The position numbers were made by a program, and so were the translations under genes. From Bacteroidales bacterium (lineage in GTDB: Bacteria; Bacteroidota; Bacteroidia; Bacteroidales; JAADGE01), in NCBI GenBank assembly GCA_021108035.1, contig JAIORQ010000061.1, positions 1-51,208 on the forward strand: DNA of 51,208 nt, read 5' to 3'. Below are positions 28,966 through 37,426 of the stretch, one piece after another. The notes under the pieces are model-generated. The model was not told the DNA's origin. It saw only the letters and a list, made by a program, of their open reading frames with translations, and searched no databases. How positions within the stretch are numbered: position 1 is the stretch's first letter; each line of letters starts with the position of its first letter.

Positions 28966-30258
28966 TTACGGAATAAGCGTTAAAATTTCTTTTATAGACA
29001 TACATTTATCATTTACTTCTGCAGCACGTTCATTTTTTAAAATTGTTTTTGCAACATCAACCATTGCAGGATAAGCACTTCTTAATAATTGATTTGCATA
29101 AATTACAACATTAACTCCCACATCAATAAGTTGTTTTTCATAAATATGATTATAACTGGAAGGAACTACTACGAGAGGTACTCGGCGTTCAAATTTATCA
29201 AACAATTTACAGAATTCAATAATCTCATTTCCGTCACTTTCTTTACTGTGAATCATAATACCGTCTGCTCCGGCTTCAATATATGCTTTTGCTCTTTTAA
29301 CAGCATCATCCATTCCTTGTTTTAGAATCAAGCTTTCGATTCTGGCAATTATCATAAAACTGTCAGTAATTTGAGATTGTTTACCTGCCCTGATTTTATG
29401 TGAAAACTTTTCAATTGTATCTTGAGTTTGTTTAACATCTGTCCCAAAAAGAGAATTTTTCTTTAAACCGGTTTTGTCTTCAATTATTACAGCAGAAACT
29501 CCGAGTCGTTCCAAAGTTCTTACAGTAAAAATAAAATGTTCGGGAATTCCGCCGGTATCACCATCGTATATTATTGGTTTTGTGGTTACTTCTAAAATAT
29601 CGTTAAGACTATGTAAGCGAGATGTAACATCAACTGCTTCAATGTCCGGTTTGCCTTTTGCCGTAGAATCTGTAAGGCTGCTGAGCCACATGGCATCAAA
29701 TTCTTTTACTTGTCCGTTTTCCTTGATATTAGTTTTTTCAATTATAAGCCCGGTCAATCCATTATGGGCTTCCATAACTTTTACAATAGGTTTTGAATCA
29801 ATTAAACGACGTAATTTTTCCATCCTGATTTCAGGAGTTGTTCCGATTTCTTTCAGGCTTTGATTTAATTGTGTTGATGATATTCCTTTTGTATATGGTA
29901 CTTCGTGCAACTTACCGCCCCATTCTGCAAGTGTATCAATAACTTGTTGACGAACTTTTCTCTGGATACCTTCTTTCCAATCGTCTCCGTGAACTACGTA
30001 ATCCGGTTTTACTTTTCGTAAATTGACAGTATAGTCTAATTCATTTTGAGGAATAACCTCTGTAACACCTTTTATATTTTCGATTATTATTATTCGTTGT
30101 TCATATTTCAAAGCAGGTAAACGTTTATACGAAGCAATTGCCTTATCTGTAAGCACTCCGACAATAACATCTCCTAATTTGCTTGCTTCTTTAATAATAT
30201 TTAAATGCCCCGGATGAATCAAGTCTGCACTCATCCCGACATATACTCTTTTATTCAT
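28966..30258 (-). CDS. aepX: Cytidylyltransferase - phosphoenolpyruvate phosphomutase fusion
   Basis: Two-domain enzyme, 430 residues. Residues 1-140 are a nucleotidyltransferase of the cytidylyltransferase fold: HPGH at 15-18 and ISSTQ at 126-130. Residues 150-430 are a PEP mutase/isocitrate lyase-type barrel with YDGDTGG (231-237), the mutase signature [10 protein letters not shown] (260-269), ARIES and MIHSK. The mutase makes phosphonopyruvate from PEP and so creates the C-P bond; the N-terminal domain probably activates a phosphonate end product with CTP. This domain order is known for AepX-like proteins of Bacteroidota capsule loci. The gene heads the phosphonate operon and has a promoter-like box upstream. 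Confidence 0.93.
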   Translation of the reverse strand: MNKRVYVGMSADLIHPGHLNIIKEASKLGDVIVGVLTDKAIASYKRLPALKYEQRIIIIENIKGVTEVIPQNELDYTVNLRKVKPDYVVHGDDWKEGIQRKVRQQVIDTLAEWGGKLHEVPYTKGISSTQLNQSLKEIGTTPEIRMEKLRRLIDSKPIVKVMEAHNGLTGLIIEKTNIKENGQVKEFDAMWLSSLTDSTAKGKPDIEAVDVTSRLHSLNDILEVTTKPIIYDGDTGGIPEHFIFTVRTLERLGVSAVIIEDKTGLKKNSLFGTDVKQTQDTIEKFSHKIRAGKQSQITDSFMIIARIESLILKQGMDDAVKRAKAYIEAGADGIMIHSKESDGNEIIEFCKLFDKFERRVPLVVVPSSYNHIYEKQLIDVGVNVVIYANQLLRSAYPAMVDVAKTILKNERAAEVNDKCMSIKEILTLIP

Positions 30259-30275
30259 AATTTTTTATTTTTTTA

Positions 30276-30302
30276 CAAAATTAACTTTTTAAAATTTTAC
30301 AA
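30276..30302 (-). promoter_or_regulatory. Candidate promoter of the phosphonate operon
   Basis: On the minus strand TAATTTTG (30276-30283) matches TAnnTTTG, and a TTG lies at 30300-30302, 16 nt upstream, slightly closer than usual. The ATG of the mutase gene is 18 nt downstream of the -7 box. Confidence 0.4.
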
Positions 30303-30503
30303 AAAAACATTTTTAAATTTAATATGTTTCAGTGCTATTATGGTTATATCTCTTTTTAATGACATATTTGATAGTTTGCTGATAGTCTCTGTCTCTAATA
30401 AAATTATACAAAAAAAAAATATAAATGTTGAACTGAAAAAAATAATAGAAAAAATTAATGAAATTTCTTACAAATAAAAATATGTATGGGGTATAAGTAA
30501 CTA

Positions 30504-31241
30504 CTAAATACTTACCTGATTAAAACACTCAATACCGTTAATATATTTTGAATTTTTTGTCATCCGAAAAGGAAATTGAGAACTGACAGCAGATGCATTT
30601 ATATTATCTTCTTGATTATATTTTAACTCAAGAATAATGCTGTTTCTGTCAGAATTCTTATTCCGAAATGAATTGTTACCGCTTGAAATTTGAAAATATT
30701 CTATTTCAGAATCTATTGTGGTTCTGAACTTCTTAGAAAAATCAATAAAATATTTTCTTTTATATCTGTTTAATAAAGTTGGGCTTAATGCAAGTATTTC
30801 TTCTTGAACATTTTCCGGTAAATTTGAGTTCAAAATACTTTTTTTAACTGCTTGAATTAAGTTATCTGAATTCAAGGAAAAAGATTTTAGCGGAAAAGAT
30901 TTTTTTGTGCCTAAAAATGCATCTTTTATCTTTATTTCAAGAATCGGGTTTTCAATATTACCGGATAAATCCCCGTACCATCTTATTCTGTACTTTCTTC
31001 TTTGTGATTTTCCAAATGAGTTATCGTAATAATGTGTCAGGTTTTGAGTGTCAAAATAAATATTATTGATAAATCTTTCTTGATATATTTCCTTGAAATA
31101 TGCTTGATGATTTTTCACAATTTGTTCAACACCGGAAACATGTAAACCGGACAAAACAAATTTTCTTTCGTATCTGTAATCATTTAAAAAACTGTATTCG
31201 CTGATGTTTATTTTCTGAATCATACAATTATTTTTCAACAA
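30504..31241 (-). CDS. VTC-domain polyphosphate polymerase-like protein
   Basis: The 245-residue protein matches the tunnel-fold VTC catalytic domain that makes polyphosphate from ATP in yeast. Basic and acidic tunnel residues are present in order: RYERKF near the N-terminus, IYFDT, RRKYRIRWYG, LEIKIK, RYKRKYF, TIDSEIEYF and ILELKY. The likely start is the second Met (MIQKINISEY, about 31223). It is immediately downstream of a DUF4956 gene. VTC, DUF4956 and CotH genes commonly cluster in bacteria, and their joint role is unclear. Whether this protein makes polyphosphate or modifies something else is not known. Confidence 0.88.
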   Translation of the reverse strand: MLKNNCMIQKINISEYSFLNDYRYERKFVLSGLHVSGVEQIVKNHQAYFKEIYQERFINNIYFDTQNLTHYYDNSFGKSQRRKYRIRWYGDLSGNIENPILEIKIKDAFLGTKKSFPLKSFSLNSDNLIQAVKKSILNSNLPENVQEEILALSPTLLNRYKRKYFIDFSKKFRTTIDSEIEYFQISSGNNSFRNKNSDRNSIILELKYNQEDNINASAVSSQFPFRMTKNSKYINGIECFNQVSI

Positions 31242-31274
31242 TTTAAAACACCTTGTCTCTTTGCTTTTATATAT

Positions 31275-31952
31275 TTACACATGATTGTCAAGAAATGCAA
31301 TATTAATTGAATCACTTAAATTTTGAAGTTCTTTTTTAAAGTCTTGAAGTTGACTTGTTTTTTTTATATCAATATAAAATGAAGTTTCTATAGAATCTTT
31401 ACCTTCATCAAATCGTTTCAATTTATTTTTCTTAAAATATTTGTTCACAATAGCAGAAATTTCATCAAATTCAACTGATTTCGGACTTTGATTTATCGTC
31501 AAGAATAAATTTTGATAATCATTTTTAGTTTTTGAAATAAAAAAACGTCCCCAAACCAAAGCAAATAAAATAAATGATGAAATAACCGTAACAACAACTT
31601 GATTAGCGCCCATTCCGAGACCAATGGCAATTGTAAAAAACAAATAAGATAATTCTTCAGGCTCTTTTATTGCCGCTCTGAAACGTACAATTGATAATGC
31701 TCCGACCAAACCCAATGATAATGCCAAAGATGTTTTAACAATAGAAATTATTACCATTGTTGTAAATGCTGTTAATAAAAAATTTTTAGCAAATATTTTT
31801 TTATTTGACAATGAATTTGCACATTTATAATAAGTAAATTCAAGAATTACAGCCAAAACAATTAAAATTAACGAATTAATTACCAGGCTTTTAATATCTA
31901 TTTGCGAATTTTCTGTAATTAAAAATTTTTGAAATAATTCCCATTTGTTCAT
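31275..31952 (-). CDS. DUF4956 family membrane protein
   Basis: The 225-residue protein has about four hydrophobic helices in its first 140 residues, then a soluble C-terminal domain. LSLGLVGALSIVRFRAAIKEPEEL is the family's hallmark segment: the conserved VGALSIVRFR and PEEL can be seen. Function is unknown. The constant partnership with VTC and CotH proteins suggests a membrane component of a phosphate-polymer or phosphorylation system. It is divergent from the CotH gene, with a TATCTTTG box about 23 nt before its ATG. Confidence 0.87.
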   Translation of the reverse strand: MNKWELFQKFLITENSQIDIKSLVINSLILIVLAVILEFTYYKCANSLSNKKIFAKNFLLTAFTTMVIISIVKTSLALSLGLVGALSIVRFRAAIKEPEELSYLFFTIAIGLGMGANQVVVTVISSFILFALVWGRFFISKTKNDYQNLFLTINQSPKSVEFDEISAIVNKYFKKNKLKRFDEGKDSIETSFYIDIKKTSQLQDFKKELQNLSDSINIAFLDNHV

Positions 31953-31974
31953 AATATCTTTTTTAAACCGGCGA

Positions 31975-32011
31975 CAAAGATATAAAAAGCAAAAGAAAAT
32001 TTTAACTTTGC
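31975..32011. promoter_or_regulatory. Divergent -7 boxes between DUF4956 and CotH genes
   Basis: On the minus strand TATCTTTG (31975-31982) faces the DUF4956 gene. On the plus strand TAACTTTGC (32003-32011) faces the CotH gene and would leave a leader of about 80 nt. Both match TAnnTTTG. Back-to-back boxes suggest shared control of the two arms of the cluster. Confidence 0.5.
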
Positions 32012-32100
32012 AATAATAAATATTTTTTTATATCCTTGATTTAGAAATAAACTATCTTCAAGATTAAGCATAGACAGATAAAATCCAATAATTTATTATA

Positions 32101-35100
32101 ATGAAAATAAAAATAACATTTGTCTTTATCATATTTATAGTATTTTTCTCTTGCAAAGAAAAATCTTCAAATACATTATTTGAATCTTATCCTAAATATT
32201 TCTGTGACCTTGAAAAACTTAATGAAGAAAAAGATTTATTTTTAGATAGTAAGTTTAAAAATATTTTATATAAAAATGCACATTTAAGAAGTTCAGAAAA
32301 ATCATTATCGGGAAAATATTCAATAAAATTAAATAAAAAAAACGCATTTGGTTTAGGCATTGAAATACCTATAAAAATTAACGATTATTTTAAAATAACA
32401 GTTTGGAGATATTCTGACAAAAAAGAAAAGAAAGGACATCTTGTATTATCAATCAAAAACAAAAAGCTAAATATTGAAACAAATGAAATTTACATTCAAG
32501 AAAAAGAAGTTGTAAGTAAAGATTCATCCGGTTGGGAACAAATCGTAATTAAAATTAGAATACCTCCATTTATTCAATCTGATAAAATGAGTATTTATGT
32601 CTGGCAACCCGGAGACTTTGATGTGTATTTTGATAATCTGAAAATAGAAAAAATCAAAGAAAAACCTAAAGCAGAAATTGATTCTTCGGCATTGAAAATA
32701 TTTATTGACAGTTTGGAATATAATAAACTCATTAATATAAGGAATGAAGCATTAAACCTTGGCATTTTGGAAACTCAAGACAGCAGTTGGGTTAAAGCAT
32801 TTATGTTTGACAAAAATAACATTTATAGTGTAAAGATGCGATTAAAAGGTGATTGGACAGATCATATAAAAGGAACAAAATGGTCATTCAGAATAAAAAT
32901 GAAAAAAGACGGTTCATGGAAAGGGATGAAAGAATTCTCTATACAAGACCCTAAAACAAGATTTTTTCAATATGAATGGTTAGGGCATAAAATAATGGAA
33001 AAGGAAGGTGTGATTAACCCAAGATTTGATTTTATTCCTGTATATATTAATAATACATATATTGGAATTTATGCCTATGAGGAGCATTTTGTTAAGCAAT
33101 TAATTGAACATAAGAACAAACGCGAAGGTCCGATTTTAAAATTATCAGAAGAAGGTTTTTGGAGGTCTATGAAGCTACATAAAACAGAGAATAAATGGTA
33201 TAAATTACCCGTTTTTGAAAGCAGCACTGCTTTACCTTATAAGTTGGATAAAACTCTATCAGATCAAAATTTAAAAAAGCAATTTTTGATTGCTCAAAAT
33301 CTACTTTATCAACATAAAAACTGTAATACAAAAATTTCAGAATTATTTGACATTGAACTTGCAGCAAAATACTTTGCAATAATTAATTTAACAAAAATGT
33401 ATCATGCAATAAGATGGCATAATCAGAGATTTTATTATAATCCTGTTACTTCTAAACTTGAAATAATAGGATTTGACGGATATACAGAATACGGTATTTT
33501 TGAAAATCGTAAAGAATCTATTATCGGAAATATTAATGCTGATAATTTCAAAACAGTAAAACCTGAATTTAGAATAAATTATGTTTTTTTTACTGATTCA
33601 ATATTCCTTGATAAATATGTAGAAAGTTTAAAAAAATATTCTGATTCTCTATATCTTAAAAAAATATTTTCTGAATTTCATAATCAAATAAACTTGTATA
33701 GCAGACTCCTAAATGAAGAATATTTCAAATATCGATTTAACGAAAAATTTTATTATAAAATTGCCCGAAATATCAGAAAAGAATTGCCCGAGTATATTGA
33801 AAAAATTAAATCCGGAGCATATTATAATATAAGTTATAGAGATATCCCGAAATCAAACTATAAACAAGATTTTCATCCCTCTATGTTAAAAGAATTTATC
33901 AAGGTCTATTCAGAAAGAATCCAAAATGATACTTTTGTATATAAAATTATTAACTATTTATCTCATGAAATTGAAGTTATAGGTATAAGAAACGAAGATA
34001 AAAAAAGCTATTCATCTCACAAGTTAAATAAAATATACGTAGATACATATAATTCTAAAAATAATAAAAAATTTATACGCTCTGTATATCCCGGAAATAC
34101 TCTTTTAATTAAGGTAATAGGTTTTGACGAAGAGTATTCTGTTCCTATTAATTCATGGAACTCACCAAAGAATGAAAGTCCACGCCAAGAATTGGTAAGT
34201 GAAAGTAATTTTCCTTTAATTGAATATTACAGTATTAAAGACAATATTATTACTTTCAAAACCGGCAAAATCACTGTAAACAAAAACATTATTATCCCGC
34301 AAAATTATAAAGTCATTATTAAAGAAGGAACAAAACTTGACTTTGTTGACAATTCTTTATTTTTATCATATTCATCAATTAATATTTCGGGGAAGAAAAA
34401 CAATAAAGTATTAATATATTCTTCTGATAATTCTGCTCAAGGATTTACTGTATTACAAGCAAATAAAAAATCAAAAATTGAATATACTGTTTTTACAGGA
34501 TTTAATACACTGGATTATAAAGGTTGGACATTGACCGGTGCAGTAAACTTTTATGAATCTGATGTTACAATAAATAATACAACATTTACAAGCAATTTTT
34601 GTGAAGACGCCCTGAATATAATTAATTCAAACTTCATTGTTCAAGATTGTAAATTTGAAAACATTTTTTCCGATGCCTTTGATTCTGATTTCTGTGAAGG
34701 TAAATTATCAAGAACTTATTTTAATGAAATAGGTAATGATGCTGTTGATTTTTCAGGAAGTGTCGTACAAATATCTGATTGTGCTATAAAAAATGCCGGT
34801 GATAAAGGAATCAGCGGAGGTGAAAATTCAACTTTATATGTCAGCAATTGTTTTGTTTCTGATTCTAAAATTGGCGTTGCATCAAAAGACAAATCTACTG
34901 TAAGCCTTAATAATTGTACAATAAACAACTGTCAATACGGGCTAGTTGCTTTCCAAAAGAAACCTGAATTCGGACCCGGAATAATTAAATCAATTAATTT
35001 AAAATATTCTAATTTGATTAATTTTCATTTGATTGAAAAAAAATCTTTTTTACAATTGAACAAGACAAAAATTATAGGATATGATAAAAATACAGCTAAA

Positions 35101-35112
35101 CGATTTTATTAG
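32101..35112 (+). CDS. CotH-kinase-domain lipoprotein with C-terminal right-handed beta-helix
   Basis: A 1003-residue exported lipoprotein. The signal peptide ends in VFFSCKE (lipobox Cys at 17-18). Residues about 50-195 look like a carbohydrate-binding-type beta-sandwich. The CotH domain occupies about 215-560: MRLKGDWTDH, FSIQDPKTRFFQYEWLGHK, YINNTYIGIYAYEEHF and IIGFDGYTEYG follow the family's kinase-like pattern. Residues about 740-985 form short parallel beta-helix coils (DALNIINSNF, DAVDFSGSVV, GISGGENSTLYVSN, GVASKDKSTVSLNN). CotH proteins in spores phosphorylate coat proteins; bacterial surface targets are unknown. The neighbouring VTC and DUF4956 genes support a shared system. Confidence 0.87.
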   Translation: MKIKITFVFIIFIVFFSCKEKSSNTLFESYPKYFCDLEKLNEEKDLFLDSKFKNILYKNAHLRSSEKSLSGKYSIKLNKKNAFGLGIEIPIKINDYFKITVWRYSDKKEKKGHLVLSIKNKKLNIETNEIYIQEKEVVSKDSSGWEQIVIKIRIPPFIQSDKMSIYVWQPGDFDVYFDNLKIEKIKEKPKAEIDSSALKIFIDSLEYNKLINIRNEALNLGILETQDSSWVKAFMFDKNNIYSVKMRLKGDWTDHIKGTKWSFRIKMKKDGSWKGMKEFSIQDPKTRFFQYEWLGHKIMEKEGVINPRFDFIPVYINNTYIGIYAYEEHFVKQLIEHKNKREGPILKLSEEGFWRSMKLHKTENKWYKLPVFESSTALPYKLDKTLSDQNLKKQFLIAQNLLYQHKNCNTKISELFDIELAAKYFAIINLTKMYHAIRWHNQRFYYNPVTSKLEIIGFDGYTEYGIFENRKESIIGNINADNFKTVKPEFRINYVFFTDSIFLDKYVESLKKYSDSLYLKKIFSEFHNQINLYSRLLNEEYFKYRFNEKFYYKIARNIRKELPEYIEKIKSGAYYNISYRDIPKSNYKQDFHPSMLKEFIKVYSERIQNDTFVYKIINYLSHEIEVIGIRNEDKKSYSSHKLNKIYVDTYNSKNNKKFIRSVYPGNTLLIKVIGFDEEYSVPINSWNSPKNESPRQELVSESNFPLIEYYSIKDNIITFKTGKITVNKNIIIPQNYKVIIKEGTKLDFVDNSLFLSYSSINISGKKNNKVLIYSSDNSAQGFTVLQANKKSKIEYTVFTGFNTLDYKGWTLTGAVNFYESDVTINNTTFTSNFCEDALNIINSNFIVQDCKFENIFSDAFDSDFCEGKLSRTYFNEIGNDAVDFSGSVVQISDCAIKNAGDKGISGGENSTLYVSNCFVSDSKIGVASKDKSTVSLNNCTINNCQYGLVAFQKKPEFGPGIIKSINLKYSNLINFHLIEKKSFLQLNKTKIIGYDKNTAKRFY

Positions 35113-35166
35113 ATTTATATCTTTTAAACAATTATAATATATATAAATATCAATTATTTATCAAAA

Positions 35167-36039
35167 ATGAATCAAAATCCAAAATTATTAGTTTTAACAA
35201 TTTTTTTATTTATTATATTCCTTAATACGGGATGTAAAAAAAAAAATATCAAAGAAGAAAATACAACATATTCTTTTTTTGTTGCCGGACACACATACGG
35301 AACTCCCGGATCAACTGATTTGGGATTATACAAAGATTTTAAAGAAAAATTTCCGTATATATTATCATTTTCAAATATGCAACTAGGTGTCCTGACAGGA
35401 GATATTGTAAAAGCCCCGTCAATAGAAAGCTGGGATGCTGTTGATGAAGATATTGAAGATCTAGGATTATATACATTTTTTGCTGTCGGCAATCATGACA
35501 TGTATGATCGTAATCTTTTTGAAAGCAGATACGGACCAACATATTATGATACAATTATTAATACTGATTTATTTATTATTCTTGATCCGAATATTGACCG
35601 ATGGAATATTTCAGGTGAACAACTATCTTTCTTGGAACAATCAGTTAATTCTAATTCAACAGCAGTTGATAATATTTTTGTTTTTTTTCATCAACTGTTA
35701 TGGATTGAAAATCCTAAATATAAAAATGTTAAACCTAATTCATTAGAAGGAAAGGCAGATACAATTAATTTTTGGAGTGAAGTTGAACCAATTTTTAATA
35801 ATTTAAACAACTCGGTTTTTATGTTTGCCGGTGATGTTGGTGCAGCTTATTGGAGCGATGACTTTATGTATGACTGCTATGATAATATTACGTTTATTGC
35901 TTCCGGAATGGGAGAAGGAATAGGCGATAACTTTATTATTGTGTCTGTTGATGAATACAAAAATGTTACTAATAAACTGATAGCATTACAAGGAGATATA
36001 AATAGCTTAGGTAATATTGAAGATTATGTTTTACCTTAA
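35167..36039 (+). CDS. Calcineurin-like metallophosphoesterase lipoprotein
   Basis: The 290-residue protein has a lipoprotein signal (FLNTGCKKK) and a metallophosphoesterase body. VAGHTYG stands where the first metal motif DxH is expected, LTGDIV is motif II, GNHDMYD is motif III, FFHQLLW is motif IV, and FAGDVGAAYW replaces the usual GHxH. Motifs II-IV are good, whereas the first and last are altered, so activity or metal use may differ. It follows the CotH gene by 54 bp on the same strand and may be co-transcribed. Confidence 0.75.
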   Translation: MNQNPKLLVLTIFLFIIFLNTGCKKKNIKEENTTYSFFVAGHTYGTPGSTDLGLYKDFKEKFPYILSFSNMQLGVLTGDIVKAPSIESWDAVDEDIEDLGLYTFFAVGNHDMYDRNLFESRYGPTYYDTIINTDLFIILDPNIDRWNISGEQLSFLEQSVNSNSTAVDNIFVFFHQLLWIENPKYKNVKPNSLEGKADTINFWSEVEPIFNNLNNSVFMFAGDVGAAYWSDDFMYDCYDNITFIASGMGEGIGDNFIIVSVDEYKNVTNKLIALQGDINSLGNIEDYVLP

Positions 36040-36119
36040 AATTTTTATAAAAATATGAAAAAGACAGCCGGAAAACAAATCTTATTAAAATTGTCTTATA
36101 ACTAAATTTCTATAATCAA

Positions 36120-36638
36120 TTATTTTTTCCTCAATTTAAAATGCAATCCCAATTCAACAGTCGGTAATAATTTATAATCACCTAATATATCATAAGCTGC
36201 ATATCCTCCCATTACTGAAATTACCGGATTTTTACCGAGTTCTGCACCTACACCTATTCCTATGTTATAATTATAATCAAAATCGCTGCCTAATAAACCC
36301 GCCAATGGTGTCTGTTCATAAATTACTGCAAATCCTTCACTCATATAATGATGTCCCATATACAGAAAAACATTCGACTGTTTCTTTTGTTTTAATGAAT
36401 AAAAGAAAGTAAGTCCGGCACTGATATCAAAATCATCATCCGGCTTTATCGGCAAAAGCGTTACTTGCAATCCTAAATTATTATGCCAATGACGAAATGA
36501 AAAACCTGCACCGGTAGTCATTCCGATATTTACACCAATCATATTTTGTGTTTTTGATGTTGATACATCCGGTTCCTGACTGTATAAATATCCCCAAAAA
36601 ATAAAAATTACAATTAATAATAATATAGTTTTCTTCAT
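36120..36638 (-). CDS. Small outer-membrane beta-barrel-like protein
   Basis: The 172-residue protein has a signal peptide (MKKTILLLIVIFIFWGYLYSQ) and then alternating beta strands rich in Gly and aromatic residues, ending in LGLHFKLRKK. The segment GMTTGAGFSFRHWHNNLGLQVTLLPIK matches the protein at 36781-37293, so the two are paralogs. It resembles small eight-stranded barrels of Bacteroidota. Function unknown. Confidence 0.65.
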   Translation of the reverse strand: MKKTILLLIVIFIFWGYLYSQEPDVSTSKTQNMIGVNIGMTTGAGFSFRHWHNNLGLQVTLLPIKPDDDFDISAGLTFFYSLKQKKQSNVFLYMGHHYMSEGFAVIYEQTPLAGLLGSDFDYNYNIGIGVGAELGKNPVISVMGGYAAYDILGDYKLLPTVELGLHFKLRKK

Positions 36639-36675
36639 TTGATAATAATATAGATTTTAAAATTGCTCATTAAAT

Positions 36676-36737
36676 ATTGTTACATTGTTTCATTGTTACA
36701 TTGCTAAAAACAACAATGAAACAATGCAGCAATGTAA
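36676..36737. repeat. 8-bp-unit hairpin between paralogous barrel genes
   Basis: Left arm units ATTGTTAC, ATTGTTTC, ATTGTTAC, ATTGCTAA (36676-36707), short loop aaaac, right arm of AATGAAAC, AATGCAGC, AATGTAA type. It can form a hairpin of more than 20 bp and belongs with 4854-4964 and 9215-9290. Confidence 0.65.
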
Positions 36738-36780
36738 ACCTATAGTTATGTTAATGTTCTTACATAAAGTAATTATCTTC

Positions 36781-37293
36781 CTATAATTTAAAATACAAGC
36801 CCATTTCAATCGTAGGCAGTAATTTATAATCAGAAGGTTCTAAAAGATTATAAGCACCGTATCCGACCATAATATTAAATCTCACATTTTTCCCAACCTC
36901 AAAACCGGGACCGAAACCGATATTATATTTATATTCTGTAGTAACTTCATTATAAAATAAATCATCAAAGTCTATTAAATCATTATAAATCAACACATGA
37001 TTTCCGAGATACAAGAAAAATCTGTGATATTTTTGATTTGTAATTGAGTACATCGCTGTCAGTCCTCCGCTTATAAATTTAAAATCGTTTGATTTTATAG
37101 GAATTGCTGTAATTTGTACTCCAAACTTTTCAGACCAATGTCTGAATGATAAACCTAATCCTGTGGTAAACCCTGCATGGATTCCCAGTTCGTTTGATCT
37201 GTTCTTAACAGTATTATTTTCTGCATTTTGCCCGAAAAGGCTTACAGTAAAAAACAATACTACTACTGATAAAAAAAATCTTTTTGTTTTCAT
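36781..37293 (-). CDS. Small outer-membrane beta-barrel-like protein (paralog)
   Basis: The 170-residue protein begins MKTKRFFLSVVVLFFTVSLFGQ, a signal peptide cleaved after FGQ. The body is beta-strand rich and shares GLSFRHWSEKFGVQITAIPIK, YKLLPTIEMGLYFKL and the general strand order with the downstream gene at 36120-36638. The final Phe-x-Leu pattern suits recognition by the BAM complex. The pair seems to come from a tandem duplication with a repeat hairpin now between them. Function unknown. Confidence 0.65.
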   Translation of the reverse strand: MKTKRFFLSVVVLFFTVSLFGQNAENNTVKNRSNELGIHAGFTTGLGLSFRHWSEKFGVQITAIPIKSNDFKFISGGLTAMYSITNQKYHRFFLYLGNHVLIYNDLIDFDDLFYNEVTTEYKYNIGFGPGFEVGKNVRFNIMVGYGAYNLLEPSDYKLLPTIEMGLYFKL

Positions 37294-37426
37294 AATTAAT
37301 AGTTTAGAAGGTTTAAATCTGAATTATTTTGTATCTTACTTTAGATAAGTATATTTTTCTGTTTTTATTGACAACTCTACTGTTTTCTCGAAAAAAAAAT
37401 GACAGCGTATCTGTTAATTGAATTAT

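Noticed and set aside
36676-36737. Regular 8-bp units taken for a CRISPR-like array
   Set aside because: Units are far too short, there are no spacers, and the second half is the inverse complement of the first; no cas genes are present.
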